Of a stretch of DNA of 64,000 nt, positions 1 to 7,950 are shown in pieces. Made by a program: the position numbers and the translations under genes. The DNA lies in the NCBI RefSeq assembly GCF_000317695.1, contig NC_019771.1, positions 3,290,001 to 3,354,000 of the forward strand, given 5' to 3'. Every line of letters begins with the position of its first letter. The stretch's first letter is position 1. Source of the stretch: Anabaena cylindrica PCC 7122. GTDB taxonomy: Bacteria; Cyanobacteriota; Cyanobacteriia; Cyanobacteriales; Nostocaceae. The notes below the pieces were generated by a model. The model was not told the origin of the DNA and did no database searches. It saw only the letters and a program-made list of their open reading frames with translations.

Positions 1-465
1 ACAATTCCAGAACCAATACAAGAAGTTGAACCGACACCAACACCAGTTATAGAACCTGAAGCGCAACCAATTAAAAAACCTGAACTGATACCAGTTATAG
101 AACCTGAACCGACACCAGTTATAGAATTAACACCGGAACAAACTTTAATTGTGGCTATTGAAAATCAATTAGCAGAAATTAGTATTCCTATAAAAAGTAC
201 TCAATCTGAAATAGTTTCTTCTCAACTGATAAAGTCTATTCAAGCTAATTTCCGTACTAGTGATTTGACTATCAAAATTAGTGATGATTGGTATACATTA
301 GAAGCATCTCAACAGAATCAATTAGCAGCGGATATCTTCCAGCGTTCTCAAGAACTAGATTTCAGTCATTTAGAAATTATTGATTTGCAAGATAGGCTAG
401 TAGCGCGTAGTCCAGTTGTTGGTAATGAAATGGTGATTTTTAAACGCCAAACTTTGATAAATTAA
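1..465 (+). CDS. 3' end of a Pro/Glu-rich protein (start lies before the window)
   Basis: The frame is open from base 1 to the TAA at 463-465, so the gene starts upstream of the window. The first ~45 residues are a low-complexity stretch rich in Pro, Glu, Thr and Val, in which the unit PVIEPE recurs (the 15-base unit starts at 46 and 94, with a variant at 118). This looks like a flexible linker or a periplasm-spanning segment of the TonB type. The last ~100 residues are compact and mixed, ending in a QTLIN tail, and I do not recognise the domain. The gene stops 44 bases before an rppA-like regulator on the same strand, so co-transcription is possible. A GTG at 151 could be mistaken for a start, but the reading frame continues well upstream of it. 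Confidence 0.6.
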   Translation, partial: TIPEPIQEVEPTPTPVIEPEAQPIKKPELIPVIEPEPTPVIELTPEQTLIVAIENQLAEISIPIKSTQSEIVSSQLIKSIQANFRTSDLTIKISDDWYTLEASQQNQLAADIFQRSQELDFSHLEIIDLQDRLVARSPVVGNEMVIFKRQTLIN

Positions 466-509
466 TAACTTGTAAACTACGGACTATATCAAACAAACAA
501 TTTTTAATT

Positions 510-1196
510 ATGCGGTTGTTATTAGTAGAAGATGAAAAAGACTTAGGTATTAGTATTTATAATTCTCTTAAACTCCTTCATTATATAGTAGATTGGATAG
601 AAGACGGAGAAACAGCTTGGGATTATTTGAATAAAGTACCGCCAAGATATGAAATTGCAATTTTAGATTGGATGTTACCGAAGTTGTCAGGATTGGAATT
701 GTGTCAACGATTAAGAGCGCAGAAAAATCAATTACCAATAATGCTATTAACAGCTAGAGATAGCATGAGTGATCGTGTAACTGGTTTAGATGCGGGGGCA
801 GATGATTATCTTGTTAAACCCTTTGGTATGGAAGAATTATTGGCACGGGTAAGAGCATTACAAAGAAGATTACCAAATTTCCAGCCACCGCAATTACAAA
901 TAGGTTCTTTAATGTTAGACTACGGCAATTTTTCAGTTGTGAATTTTGAAGATGAAAATTCTCCACCAATTATCCTTACAGCCAAAGAATTTCAATTACT
1001 AGAATATTTCATGCAGCATCCTGAACAAATACTAACTCATGAGCAAATTCGCGCCAGACTTTGGGATTTTGAAAGTGATACAGTAAGTAATGTTGTTGCT
1101 GCACAGGTAAGATTACTCCGACGCAAATTATCAGAATGTGGTTTTCCTAAAGCTATTGAAACTATACGAGGCTTTGGTTATCGTTTTTGCAGATAA
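510..1196 (+). CDS. rppA: OmpR/PhoB-family response regulator, RppA-like
   Basis: The protein has 228 residues and the usual two-domain layout. An N-terminal receiver carries the acidic pair E7/D8, phospho-acceptor D53 (ILDWMLP), T81 and K103 (LVKPF). A C-terminal winged helix (about 130-228) ends in RGFGYRF, as expected for a DNA-binding output domain. It resembles the cyanobacterial RppA/NrsR group, which is linked to redox control of photosynthesis genes or nickel response in Synechocystis. Its stop codon overlaps the ATG of the kinase gene by one base (TAATG), so the two are translationally coupled. The OmpR-family assignment is firm; the RppA name rests on overall likeness and gene pairing. 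Confidence 0.85.
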   Translation: MRLLLVEDEKDLGISIYNSLKLLHYIVDWIEDGETAWDYLNKVPPRYEIAILDWMLPKLSGLELCQRLRAQKNQLPIMLLTARDSMSDRVTGLDAGADDYLVKPFGMEELLARVRALQRRLPNFQPPQLQIGSLMLDYGNFSVVNFEDENSPPIILTAKEFQLLEYFMQHPEQILTHEQIRARLWDFESDTVSNVVAAQVRLLRRKLSECGFPKAIETIRGFGYRFCR

Positions 1197-2515
1197 TGAA
1201 TAATCATTCAATCTTCAATAATTTTCGGTTTAAATTAGCCATTACCTATGCTGGTGTCATGGGATCAACTTTACTATTATGTGGCTATGTTGCTCACATT
1301 GTGATGATACAAGCTTTTACTCGTACAGTTGATCGAGAATTACAAATTTTGGGAAAGGTATTTGAGGACAAATTAAAGAAGGAGCTAAAAATTCCTGGAG
1401 AATTATCTATTACCACTCAAAAATCCTTGCCAGGGATTTGTTTTAAACAACAAACTTGTTTACCAATAAAATCAGAATCAGAGGTAATGAATCTATTATC
1501 AGAAAGCTATTATGTGAGGTTGTTAACATTAAAAGGAGAAGCAATTGCTGCTATTGATAATAATTCTGATGAATTTCCTCCTAATATTAACCTCAATCAT
1601 TCTTATGATATCAAAAATCGTCATGGTGAACTATATCATTTACATTTAATGCCTTTAAAAATCAATAATAATCAATTATGGGGATATTTACAAGTTGGGC
1701 GATCTGTACAGCGATTAAATGATTATATGAATAGTTTACATTGGTTATTAGGATTGGGTATTCCCTCTTCTATGATGATTATTGGTGGTGCGGGTTGGTG
1801 GTTAGCAGGTTTAGCTATGCGGCCAATTCAAACATCATATCAACAATTACAAAAATTTACTGCTGATGCAGCCCATGAATTAAGAACTCCAATTACATCT
1901 TTAAAAACAATTGTCGAAACAAATTCAATTAACCAAGAAACTCAAAAAGCACTTGAGAGACAAATTAAAAGATTAGTAACATTAACACAGGATTTATTAC
2001 TACTATCTAGATTAGAAAGTGGACTAAACGAAGCCAAATGGCAACAAATTTGTTTAAATGATTTAGTGGCAGATGTAGAAGAAGAGTTAATGCCAATGGC
2101 TATGAATGCAGAAGTTTTATTATCTAGTGATATCCCTGATGAAGTTTATTTTTATATTCAAGGTATTGAAACTCAGATTTATCGAATGTTACTAAATTTA
2201 GTGAGTAATGCTATTAAATATACCCCAGTTGGGAAGGAAGTAAAAATTTATCTCATAGCCAATGATAATCAAAGTTTAATTACCATTAAAGATACAGGTA
2301 TTGGTATTCCTGCTGCTGATATTCCCTACATTTTTGATCGCTTTTATCGAGTCAATGCAGATCGTTCTCGAAATACTGGTGGTTCGGGACTAGGTTTAGC
2401 GATCGCTTTGGCTATTGTCCAAACTCACCAAGGTAAATTAGAAGTAGAAAGTCATGTAGATAATGGGAGTACATTTACCGTGATTTTGCCACTCGTTTCC
2501 AAAGTAAACAGGTAA
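1196..2515 (+). CDS. rppB: Membrane sensor histidine kinase, RppB-like
   Basis: This is the cognate sensor of the preceding regulator, 439 residues from the ATG at 1196. An in-frame TTG at 1187 is possible, but the ATG overlapping the upstream stop is the natural start. There is a membrane segment near residues 13-38, a periplasmic sensor of about 150 residues with two cysteines (ICFKQQTC), and a second membrane segment near 185-207. The HisKA box has H227 (HELRTP), followed by the HATPase boxes N (LVSNAIKY), G1 (DTGIGIP) and G2 (GGSGLGLA). No recognised ligand-binding fold is visible in the sensor part. The last 41 bases overlap, tail to tail, the 3' end of the exporter gene on the other strand. 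Confidence 0.85.
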   Translation: MNNHSIFNNFRFKLAITYAGVMGSTLLLCGYVAHIVMIQAFTRTVDRELQILGKVFEDKLKKELKIPGELSITTQKSLPGICFKQQTCLPIKSESEVMNLLSESYYVRLLTLKGEAIAAIDNNSDEFPPNINLNHSYDIKNRHGELYHLHLMPLKINNNQLWGYLQVGRSVQRLNDYMNSLHWLLGLGIPSSMMIIGGAGWWLAGLAMRPIQTSYQQLQKFTADAAHELRTPITSLKTIVETNSINQETQKALERQIKRLVTLTQDLLLLSRLESGLNEAKWQQICLNDLVADVEEELMPMAMNAEVLLSSDIPDEVYFYIQGIETQIYRMLLNLVSNAIKYTPVGKEVKIYLIANDNQSLITIKDTGIGIPAADIPYIFDRFYRVNADRSRNTGGSGLGLAIALAIVQTHQGKLEVESHVDNGSTFTVILPLVSKVNR

Positions 2516-3776
2516 CTTCAACTAACATAGATGTAATCATGGCAATAGCGGCGGCTGTTGCACCATTTAGACCTTTATTAATAGCAAAACTGGCAATTAT
2601 TAATAAAGTTCCTGTTCCTAACCAAGTAGATATATTGACTTGTCCTGTGCGATTTTCGCTGACTAAAAAACCCTGAGTTGCATTTTGTAAAGATACCAAT
2701 AATGGCACAATTGTACAGATTAAAAGTACAGGTTTAATGCTGTTAGCAAGGGTGAGATCATTACCGATAAAACTTTGAACAATGCGATCGCCTATCGGTG
2801 TTAAACTCATCAGTAATAGTAAGCTAGAACAAGCACCACCAACACTGATAGCAAAAGTCAGCAGTTGGCGATCGCTCACTTGATGACGATATTTAATCAC
2901 CATTTGCTGTACCATACGGGTAGAATTGGCAATTACCAGAACTAACCCCCAAGCCGCAGACCAAGCAGCAATGGCAATTGTAGCATCTTTAGAGCGGGCA
3001 AGAATGCTAATAAGTATCGCCCTTCCACCCCAAACAACCATCATAGAATTAGCTAGGGGTAAATAGAATTTCCACACCTGTGCTAAATTGCGGGGTAAAT
3101 TGGGTTGTTCTATTTGTGGTGGTAAAGTTGCCCCACTACGACGAGCAAAAATTGTTACAGCAATGGCTTCCACTATCACCCCACTAATCAAGGCAAATCC
3201 GGCAAGTATACCCCCAGATATTTGCAGTAAAAACCCCACTGTGAGGACTAATGCTAATGTAAATAACCTGAAAATACTGGCTTTAGCAACAGCGTGAGAC
3301 TGACCATGATAAATTAATAATCCCTGAAAATAACGCCGCCAAGCGATCGCAAACGGCCAACCACCCATTATTAATAATACTTGACTAACTGTAACTAACA
3401 TTGCTGATGGAATCCCCAACAGACTCACACCCACAAAATTAAAAATGATCGGTAGTCCCAATAAACTTAATAAAAAAGTTAGTCCACCACCTACTAATAA
3501 TGTAAACCGCCACAATGCTTTGCGTGAATCTTGAGAACCAGCCAAAGCGTTAGCAGCGTGCAGAATCATAATAATCGGACTTTCAAAAAATATCGCCAAA
3601 GATTTAGCAATACCTACAGCCGCTAGGTTAGTTTGAGCATCAGGAAGATGAGCTAAAGTAGTAGTCATCATCGGATCACCGCAAGCCATAGTCACATCAC
3701 TGAGGGATAAAGGCAAAAACTCCCGCCATAAAGTCCCTAAACTAACTGGTAGAGATTGAGGTTCTTGTAATTTCAC
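2475..3776 (-). CDS. Multi-pass exporter of the MATE/MOP superfamily
   Basis: The 433-residue protein has about twelve hydrophobic spans in two similar halves, each beginning with a Trp/Phe-Leu-Pro-Leu element (near FLPLSLSD and FYLPLANS). This fits the MOP flippase/MATE exporter superfamily. The first half also recalls the ANKH-type branch, which I cannot separate by eye. Translation starts at a GTG that overlaps the TGA of the upstream SbnA-like gene (GTGA), so the two are tightly coupled. The simplest inference is that the transporter exports the product of that enzyme. Substrate and coupling ion cannot be read from sequence. The 3' end overlaps rppB by 41 bases on the opposite strand. Confidence 0.7.
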   Translation of the reverse strand: MKLQEPQSLPVSLGTLWREFLPLSLSDVTMACGDPMMTTTLAHLPDAQTNLAAVGIAKSLAIFFESPIIMILHAANALAGSQDSRKALWRFTLLVGGGLTFLLSLLGLPIIFNFVGVSLLGIPSAMLVTVSQVLLIMGGWPFAIAWRRYFQGLLIYHGQSHAVAKASIFRLFTLALVLTVGFLLQISGGILAGFALISGVIVEAIAVTIFARRSGATLPPQIEQPNLPRNLAQVWKFYLPLANSMMVVWGGRAILISILARSKDATIAIAAWSAAWGLVLVIANSTRMVQQMVIKYRHQVSDRQLLTFAISVGGACSSLLLLMSLTPIGDRIVQSFIGNDLTLANSIKPVLLICTIVPLLVSLQNATQGFLVSENRTGQVNISTWLGTGTLLIIASFAINKGLNGATAAAIAMITSMLVEVTCLLWKRVAKSR

Positions 3777-4864
3777 TCTTGACTCCTACCGACAATATCC
3801 AATGCTACAGGTAGAAGATTCGCAATTGCTGTCGTCAAATTGGTATTTTGGAGGATGTTAATTTCTTGCTCTGTTAGCCAATCGGCATTGTAAACTGTTT
3901 CTAAATAGCGATCGCCCCGATCAGGATTAAGTAGTAACATAGTTTGAGGTTGAGTAAATCTTCGAGCATCCGCTAAAGCTGCGGCCACAATTGCACCAGT
4001 GGAAGCACCTAAAAGCATACCTTCCTGTTTAGCCAAAGCATGACAAACAGAAAATGCCAAACCATCATCCACGCTATAAGCCGCATTTAACACTTGCGGG
4101 TCAAAATTGGGGGGAACGAAAGATAAACCCAGCCCAGTCATCTTATAGGGGTGTCTGGGTGTACCAAAAATTGCTGATCCAGCTACATCAACACCAATAA
4201 TTCTAGTTTGGGGATAATACCTTTTAAAATAGCGACTGATACCGCCTAATTGTCCGGCTGTACTGACTCCAATAGCGATCGCATCTGGCGCACCACCAAA
4301 AGCAGCTTCAATTTCCCGCGCCGTCCAAAGTTCATGGGCATCAGTATTACTAGGATTTTTATGTTGACAAGGATACCATGCACCAGCAATATTTGTAGCT
4401 AATTCCTGAGCTTTTGCCATTCTTGCTACCTGCATCGAACCTTGAGCGTCAGCAGCACTTAAAGGCACTTCAACAAGTTCTGCGCCATAGGCATTGAGCA
4501 TTCTTCGCATGGTTACAGGGGTTTTAGCATCAATGACAATCATCACCCTGTAACCCTTAGTTGCGCCGACAATTGCTAAACCAATGCCAAAGTTACCAGA
4601 ACTAGACTCAACAATTGTACCTCCCGGCAGCAATAAACCTTGTTTTTCGGCTTCATTCACCAGATAAGCGGCATTTTTTTCTTTAATACTGCCACCAGGA
4701 TTACAAGATTCTAGTTTTAAATAGAAATGATGATGTTGACAACTTGGGTGAATTTTATTTAACCGAACAATTGGAACTTTACCTAACGCTTCTGTCACCG
4801 TTTCAAATAGGGGTGATGTTGGTAAGTAGCTTCTCTGCCTTAGTTCTGGAGAGTAAATAACCAT
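3773..4864 (-). CDS. PLP-dependent beta-substituting enzyme, SbnA-like
   Basis: The protein has 363 residues of the cysteine synthase fold. The expected PLP lysine is K61 in NPGGSIKEKNA, where ordinary cysteine synthases read GGSVKDR. The substrate loop is ESSSGNFGIGLA. The later blocks VSTAGQLGGISR, GVDVAGSAIFG and LLNPDRGDRYLETVY resemble Staphylococcus SbnA more than CysK. SbnA joins O-phosphoserine and glutamate to make N-(2-amino-2-carboxyethyl)-glutamate, the precursor of 2,3-diaminopropionate. No SbnB-like dehydrogenase is nearby, so the end product is unclear. The gene overlaps the exporter that follows by four bases. An alternative is a divergent cysteine synthase; the family fold is certain, the precise reaction is not. 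Confidence 0.75.
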   Translation of the reverse strand: MVIYSPELRQRSYLPTSPLFETVTEALGKVPIVRLNKIHPSCQHHHFYLKLESCNPGGSIKEKNAAYLVNEAEKQGLLLPGGTIVESSSGNFGIGLAIVGATKGYRVMIVIDAKTPVTMRRMLNAYGAELVEVPLSAADAQGSMQVARMAKAQELATNIAGAWYPCQHKNPSNTDAHELWTAREIEAAFGGAPDAIAIGVSTAGQLGGISRYFKRYYPQTRIIGVDVAGSAIFGTPRHPYKMTGLGLSFVPPNFDPQVLNAAYSVDDGLAFSVCHALAKQEGMLLGASTGAIVAAALADARRFTQPQTMLLLNPDRGDRYLETVYNADWLTEQEINILQNTNLTTAIANLLPVALDIVGRSQE

Positions 4865-5000
4865 AGTTAAATAGCCAAATACTGTTCATCTCCAAAGATG
4901 CCAAGCCTAGATGAAATAGAGATGAAATAGGTCAGCTTAATCTAATTTTTTAGTTATTCTCATGTCAAATATGGGTTTTATTCTCTTTTATAGGAATAGT

Positions 5001-5675
5001 CTATAATGCTGATTTATAGGCTTTCACTAATAAATCAATGCCAGTGATTGCACCACCAACTACTACAGCATTAGCACCTAAATTTAAAGCTTTTTTTGCC
5101 ATTTCTGGTGAAGAAATACCACCTTCACAAATTATGAATGTATCTAAGTTTTCTACTATTTGTGTGAGTAATTCCCAACCAGGAGGTGCCAAAGTTTTTG
5201 TTTCCGCTGTGTAACCGAAAAGAGTAGTTCCTACTATATCAGCACCAGCATCAACAGCTAATTTGGCTGCCGCAAATGTATCCACATCTGCCATAACTGG
5301 TTTACCCAATTCTTGATGAATACGTTTAATAATATCAATTAATTTTTCATCACCGGGACGATTTCTAGTAGTTGCATCTATCGCAATAATATCTGCACCT
5401 GCTTGGGCGACAGCAACAGCATGATGAAACTGTGGTGTGATGTAAACATCCGAACCAGTTATTATTTGTTTCCAAAGTCCAATTATTGGTACTTGTACTT
5501 TTTCTCTAACAGATTTGATATGATTTGGCGTATCAATTCTCACGCCAATAGCACCATTATTAACTGCCGCTTGAGCCATTGCGGCTATTATATAAGCATC
5601 ATGTAATGGTGAATCTGTAGGTGCTTGACAGGAGACAATTAAGCTTTTATTGAGGCTTGCAATTAAATTATTCAT
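5001..5675 (-). CDS. nanE: Putative N-acetylmannosamine-6-phosphate 2-epimerase (NanE family)
   Basis: This is a 224-residue TIM-barrel protein matching the NanE family along its whole length. It shows the N-terminal LIVSCQAP strand, IGLWK, a GADIIAIDAT strand, the VMADVDT block, and a C-terminal phosphate-binding ICEGGISSPE ... AVVVGGAITG. NanE interconverts ManNAc-6-P and GlcNAc-6-P in amino-sugar use. No sialic-acid catabolic neighbours are present, so in this cyanobacterium it may serve cell-envelope amino-sugar turnover. It lies alone between the SbnA-like gene and a repeat-bearing gap. Confidence 0.85.
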   Translation of the reverse strand: MNNLIASLNKSLIVSCQAPTDSPLHDAYIIAAMAQAAVNNGAIGVRIDTPNHIKSVREKVQVPIIGLWKQIITGSDVYITPQFHHAVAVAQAGADIIAIDATTRNRPGDEKLIDIIKRIHQELGKPVMADVDTFAAAKLAVDAGADIVGTTLFGYTAETKTLAPPGWELLTQIVENLDTFIICEGGISSPEMAKKALNLGANAVVVGGAITGIDLLVKAYKSAL

Positions 5676-5740
5676 TAGTTATTTGATATTAAGTTTGGAT
5701 AATTTTACTAATTACCAATTACCAAGCCAAATAGTAGAAT

Positions 5741-5843
5741 AACCCCACCCCCAACCCCCTCCTCCTTCGGATTCACCAGTCGCCTACGGTGGGAAACCCG
5801 CCTACAGCGCTGGTTCACCGCAAGCGAGGAGGGGGCTATGATT
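5741..5843 (+). repeat. Dispersed GC-rich palindromic repeat, copy 1
   Basis: This block of about 100 bases in an AT-rich gap has inverted outer arms (CCCCCTCCTC ... GAGGAGGGGG). Its core includes TCGCCTACGGTGGGAAACCC and CAGCGCTGGTTCACCGC. The same core occurs on the opposite strand at about 52367-52490, with roughly 25 extra bases near one arm. It has no coding capacity and looks like a small non-autonomous mobile palindrome. Confidence 0.75.
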
Positions 5844-5905
5844 ATGATATACCTCACTCAATGTTATTGGTAAACAATTTGATAAGTATACAAATGTATA
5901 TGGTA

Positions 5906-7834
5906 TTAATTGGCATTTGCATGGACTGGTATCCAGACTGTGAAAATTGAACCCATACCTACAGTAGATTCTACTTCAATTCGACCACGATGGAGTTCTA
6001 CAATTTGTTTAGTTAGAGCTAAACCAACGCCAGTACCTTCGTAGTGACGACGATAGGGTGTATCAAGTTGTTGAAATTTTTCAAATAGTAGTGGTAATTT
6101 TTCTTCTGGGATGCCGATACCAGTATCTTCTACTTGAAAGATGGCTGTGTTTTCTTCTACCCACAGACGCAAGGTGACGCTACCACCTTCTGGGGTGAAT
6201 TTGATGGCATTAGTTAATAGATTCCAGAGAATTTGTTCTATTCTACTAGAATCGGCTGTAAAGCGATCGCGCAAAGGGTTTATTTGCAAGTCTAATTTCA
6301 GATTAATTTTTTCGCTAGTAGCCTTTTCTTGCAGGGATTCTAGGGTATTTTGCGCTGTCTTTACCAAAGAAAATTCAGCAATATTTAATACGGTTTTACC
6401 AGCCTCAATTTGTGATAAATCGAGGATGTCCTTAATCATTGCTAATAAATGTTCACCACTATCATGGATAGTTTGTAAATAATTCCGTTGTCGTTGGCTC
6501 AATTCACCCAAAGGCCAGCGCAATAGTGTAGAAGACATCCCAATCACATAGGTTAAAGGCGTAAGTAGTTCATGGCTGATTGTAGCCAGAAATTCGCTTC
6601 TGAGGCGACTTGCAGCTTCAGCAGCTAGTAATGCCTCCCGTAGTGCCATTGTGCGTTCAATTACTCGTTGTTCCAGTGTTTGCTTTTCTTTAGTGAGACA
6701 TCGCATTAACTCTGTTTGATGAATTGCGATCGCTAATTGCTCTGCAATTGATGTTAGCAATTTTTTTTCGCTTTGAGTCCACTCATGGGGAGCATAACAT
6801 TGATGAGCAATCAACAGTCCCCAAAGTTGATCTTCAAACATAATCGGAGCTACAAATTTCGCCCGAATTTGACTTTTCTTTAAAAATTTCAACAAACACT
6901 CTTCTAGAACATAAGTCTTTTCCACATCATCAACAGCTAAAGTAAATCCTTGACGATACTTTTCCCAACATTGAGAATTTTGCTTTATACATCTTTCTTC
7001 CTGATAATTTAATAACGAAGAAATAGTATTTTTCCCCAGAGTTTCATGAACAACAGAACCCTGACAATATTGACTATTTGCTTCTTGTACAGATTGAAAG
7101 CTAAGTGAATCTTGAACATTGAATAATGTTGGTTGATTCTTAACTTTAGTAGGTTCAAATTTATAAATTACTAATCTGTCTAACTCCAGAAAATCACGTA
7201 CTTGTGTAATTACCGTTGTCATAATTACTTGTAAATCTAGGCTTTTACGAATTTGGGTTGTTACCTGATTTAACAGCCGTTCCTGGGCAATTTGTTTTGT
7301 GAGAGCATCTTCTACCGCCTGACAAATATAATGTTGAGTAGCATTTTGTGGTTTTGTGACTTCTACTTTTTGCTGCTCAACAAGATAGTCTAATAACAAT
7401 AGCGTGAATTTACTTTGAAGTGTAACATTATTAGGGACAATTATTTGCTGATAACCTTCGAGCCTTTGATATGTATCAGAATCACGCTCCAGCAAATTTC
7501 TTAATTTCGAGACAAATGAAGTGATTACTTCGGAATTAAATGTCAAACTAGCATTTAGTATTAAGTTAACGCTTGGTTTTTCTGCTCCTTTACTTCCCTC
7601 ATCTCTATCCTCTATGTTCCCCAGCAACAGCGCACTAAATTCCTCAGAAATCAGCAGTGTAAACCGTTGTTCTTGCCATTCCACTGGTATGCGAAATCGA
7701 GCCAGCACAGCTTCTGTTAGTATCAAAGCAGTACTTTCTACAGATTGAACCATCTGCTGCAATAATTCCCCAAGCCGATTAAATAAACTCAAAGGCAAGG
7801 TGCGAGAAAAGCTCAAATCGGGAGAACTAAGCAT
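5906..7834 (-). CDS. Soluble sensor histidine kinase, DICT-GAF-HisKA-HATPase
   Basis: The protein has 642 residues from the ATG at 7834; a TTG two codons upstream is less likely. The first ~125 residues resemble the DICT sensory domain, which is common in cyanobacterial kinases and diguanylate cyclases. A GAF domain spans about 190-375 (FVAPIMFEDQLWGLLIAHQC), then a short coiled coil leads to HisKA with H421 (SHELLTP). The HATPase domain shows LLTNAIKFT, DTGIGIP and EGTGVGLAL. There is no membrane span. I see no clear bilin-binding Cys-His of the cyanobacteriochrome kind, so light sensing is not supported. It is transcribed divergently from cobN, with about 115 bases between the starts, and no response regulator is adjacent. 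Confidence 0.85.
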   Translation of the reverse strand: MLSSPDLSFSRTLPLSLFNRLGELLQQMVQSVESTALILTEAVLARFRIPVEWQEQRFTLLISEEFSALLLGNIEDRDEGSKGAEKPSVNLILNASLTFNSEVITSFVSKLRNLLERDSDTYQRLEGYQQIIVPNNVTLQSKFTLLLLDYLVEQQKVEVTKPQNATQHYICQAVEDALTKQIAQERLLNQVTTQIRKSLDLQVIMTTVITQVRDFLELDRLVIYKFEPTKVKNQPTLFNVQDSLSFQSVQEANSQYCQGSVVHETLGKNTISSLLNYQEERCIKQNSQCWEKYRQGFTLAVDDVEKTYVLEECLLKFLKKSQIRAKFVAPIMFEDQLWGLLIAHQCYAPHEWTQSEKKLLTSIAEQLAIAIHQTELMRCLTKEKQTLEQRVIERTMALREALLAAEAASRLRSEFLATISHELLTPLTYVIGMSSTLLRWPLGELSQRQRNYLQTIHDSGEHLLAMIKDILDLSQIEAGKTVLNIAEFSLVKTAQNTLESLQEKATSEKINLKLDLQINPLRDRFTADSSRIEQILWNLLTNAIKFTPEGGSVTLRLWVEENTAIFQVEDTGIGIPEEKLPLLFEKFQQLDTPYRRHYEGTGVGLALTKQIVELHRGRIEVESTVGMGSIFTVWIPVHANAN

Positions 7835-7950
7835 TTTCAAAAATCTAGTGAGATGGGCTAATAGGTAATGAGCAAAGGTAATTTAAAATCCTGTTCCCTA
7901 GTTTTTGTGATTATTTACTAACCAACATTTTAAAGCGGTAAAACAGGATT

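Noticed and set aside
5906..7834. GAF domain as a bilin-binding photoreceptor
   Set aside because: The conserved Cys-His of phytochrome or cyanobacteriochrome GAF domains is not apparent.
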